Assembly: GCF_013030265.1 (NCBI RefSeq)
Contig: NZ_WPZQ01000007.1
Location: forward strand, 62,001 to 126,000
Direction: 5' to 3'
Length of the DNA: 64,000 nt
From: Ruegeria arenilitoris
GTDB lineage: Bacteria; Pseudomonadota; Alphaproteobacteria; Rhodobacterales; Rhodobacteraceae
Of this stretch, positions 62,816 to 64,000 are shown in pieces (within the stretch, counting starts at the first letter, position 1; each line of letters opens with the position of its first letter). Both the position numbers and the translations under genes were made by a program. The notes under the pieces were generated by a model. It made no database searches and had not been told where the DNA came from. It was given only the letters and a program-made list of their open reading frames with translations.

Positions 62816-63913
62816 ATGACCCGGACCATCAATTACGGGCTGATTGGATGCGGCATGATGGGGCAAGAGCACCTTCACAATATCGACTTGCTGGAAGGTA
62901 CTCGTGTAACGGCAATATTTGAACCTGATCCAGAGATGGCCGCTGCGGCAGCGAAGATTGCGCCAACCGCAATCATGGTAGGTTCGGTGCAGGAGCTTCT
63001 GACGGTTAAAGAACTCGATTGTATCGTCATTGCCAGCCCGAACCATCTGCATGTGGATCAGATCTGCGAAGTTGCTGACACGCGCCCGCTGCCGTTGTTG
63101 GTAGAGAAACCTCTGTTTACAGATTCAAGGGATTTGGATCGGCTGGAGCAGGTAAGACGCGATTACCCGTGCCCAATCTGGGTTGCGATGGAATACCGGT
63201 ATATGCCTCCCATTGCAGCTCTGATCGAAAAGGCTGAGGCGACGGGTGGTATAAAGATGCTATCAATCCGCGAACATCGTTTTCCATTTCTTGAAAAGGT
63301 CGGGCACTGGAATCGATTCAACCGCAATACGGGCGGCACTTTTGTTGAAAAATGCTGCCACTTCTTCGATCTCATGCGCTTGATATTGAAATCTGACCCG
63401 GTGCGTATCACCGCGAGCGGGGGGCAGGCCGTCAACCATCTGGACGAGAGTTACGACGGCGAAACTCCGGATATTCTCGACCACGGCTATGTAATGGCCG
63501 AGTTTGCTTCTGGCGCGCGCGCGATGCTGGAGCTTTGCATGTTCGCAGAAGGATCTCGCTTTCAAGAAGAAATATCGGCTGTTGGGCCGGACGCCAAAAT
63601 CGAAGCGCTTGTACCCGGACCCGGACGCTTCTGGCCGGATCATCTGGGAGACGCACCAACACCAAAGGTAATCGTTAGTCCACGCAATCCTAAAGGGCCT
63701 GTGGCAGTAGACGTTCCAGTGGAGCCCGGCCTGCTGGCAGCCGGGGATCACAACGGGTCAACCTATTATCAGCATGAGGGTTTTCTGGCTTTGCTTCGTG
63801 GCGAAAAAGCCAAGCCGGACGTGAGTTTAGAAGACGGTCTCTGGGCCGTTAGAATGGGGCAAGCTGCGCAACAGGCGATAGGTACCGGTGAAACGGTATA
63901 TCTGAACGATTGA
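62816..63913 (+). CDS. Gfo/Idh/MocA family protein, candidate NAD+-dependent sulfoquinovosidase
   Basis: 365 aa, preceded by AAAAGGAAG. Rossmann domain INYGLIGCGMMGQEHLHNIDLLEG (residues 4-27), IASPNHLHVDQICEV and PLLVEKPLFTDSRDL (the EKP motif with catalytic-type Lys at about residue 100), then the C-terminal beta-sheet domain (EHRFPFLEKVGHWNRFNRNTGGTFVEKCCHFFDLMRLIL), where the His-containing helix is typical. GFO/IDH/MOCA proteins of the GH188 class were reported as NAD+-dependent sulfoquinovosidases in sulfolytic clusters, including Roseobacter ones. Here it replaces a missing GH31-type sulfoquinovosidase, so that role is proposed. It could instead be an ordinary sugar dehydrogenase. Confidence 0.8.
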   Translation: MTRTINYGLIGCGMMGQEHLHNIDLLEGTRVTAIFEPDPEMAAAAAKIAPTAIMVGSVQELLTVKELDCIVIASPNHLHVDQICEVADTRPLPLLVEKPLFTDSRDLDRLEQVRRDYPCPIWVAMEYRYMPPIAALIEKAEATGGIKMLSIREHRFPFLEKVGHWNRFNRNTGGTFVEKCCHFFDLMRLILKSDPVRITASGGQAVNHLDESYDGETPDILDHGYVMAEFASGARAMLELCMFAEGSRFQEEISAVGPDAKIEALVPGPGRFWPDHLGDAPTPKVIVSPRNPKGPVAVDVPVEPGLLAAGDHNGSTYYQHEGFLALLRGEKAKPDVSLEDGLWAVRMGQAAQQAIGTGETVYLND

Positions 63914-63948
63914 TTGGAATTGGAGCCCGGGGCGTTCTTAAACCACGA

Positions 63949-63967
63949 ATGTCCCGGACATTTTTTT
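63949..63967 (+). terminator. Rho-independent terminator after the Gfo/Idh/MocA gene
   Basis: Short hairpin ATGTCC / GGACAT with minimal loop followed by seven Ts, 36 nt after the stop codon. Confidence 0.75.
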
Positions 63968-64000
63968 GTCAGAGCTGATCTCATACGGAACTCGTGCTTA

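Overview
The window reads as chromosomal or chromid DNA of a marine alphaproteobacterium of the Roseobacter group (Rhodobacteraceae). Grounds: moderate GC, an aglEFGAK-type alpha-glucoside locus, a TRAP transporter, a DUF1289 protein, GSCFA and FkbM families, an Irr-type palindrome, and several conserved hypotheticals that I associate with Rhodobacterales. No tRNA, rRNA or CRISPR array was seen. About 50 protein genes are supported, with two decayed gene relics.

Region 1 (1-8.1 kb) looks like a surface-glycan or secreted-protein locus: the 3' end of a sulfatase-like protein with an RTX-like tail, a 690-aa protein of unknown function, a small alpha/beta hydrolase-like protein, an FkbM methyltransferase fused to a glycosyltransferase, a GSCFA protein and a methyltransferase. 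An IS6-family transposase relic follows (about 8.29-8.73 kb).

Region 2 (8.7-25.6 kb) is an iron-acquisition island: TonB-dependent siderophore receptor, FecB/FecCD/FepC-type ABC importer, siderophore-interacting reductase, exbB-exbD-exbD-tonB, then on the other strand a second receptor with an RhtX/FptX-type permease and a TetR regulator. Two promoter regions share an almost identical 26-bp element. A pseudoazurin relic, a conserved hypothetical and dps (behind a perfect Irr-box-like palindrome) close this part.

Region 3 (25.8-39.7 kb) is a mosaic of small detoxification or redox units, most beside their own regulator: TetR with a Cys-nucleophile hydrolase, GlxA/AraC with an MBL-fold hydrolase, LysR with a quinone oxidoreductase and SDR, a five-gene operon (hydrolase, three secreted NTF2-like proteins, SDR) next to an AraC gene, LysR with an aldo-keto reductase, and ArsR with a VOC protein.

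Region 4 (39.9-48.7 kb) is an alpha-glucoside uptake and hydrolysis locus (aglE-F-G-A-K) divergent from a LacI regulator and a GH1 beta-glucosidase, with two operator-like palindromes between them.

Region 5 (49.1-56.4 kb) holds a PepSY-HbpS fusion, a PAP2 protein, a two-component system with a ferric-reductase-like flavocytochrome and a small membrane protein, a MauG-type di-heme peroxidase and a Sel1-like protein. The PepSY-HbpS gene and the reductase/two-component operon share an 11-bp promoter word.

Region 6 (56.4-63.9 kb) is the most interesting: a TRAP transporter, flavin reductase, YdhF-type aldo-keto reductase and LLM flavin monooxygenase, divergent from a GntR regulator and a Gfo/Idh/MocA protein. 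The gene content matches the oxidative desulfurisation (sulfo-SMO) route for sulfoquinovose, with a TRAP importer and with the Gfo/Idh/MocA protein as candidate NAD+-dependent sulfoquinovosidase.
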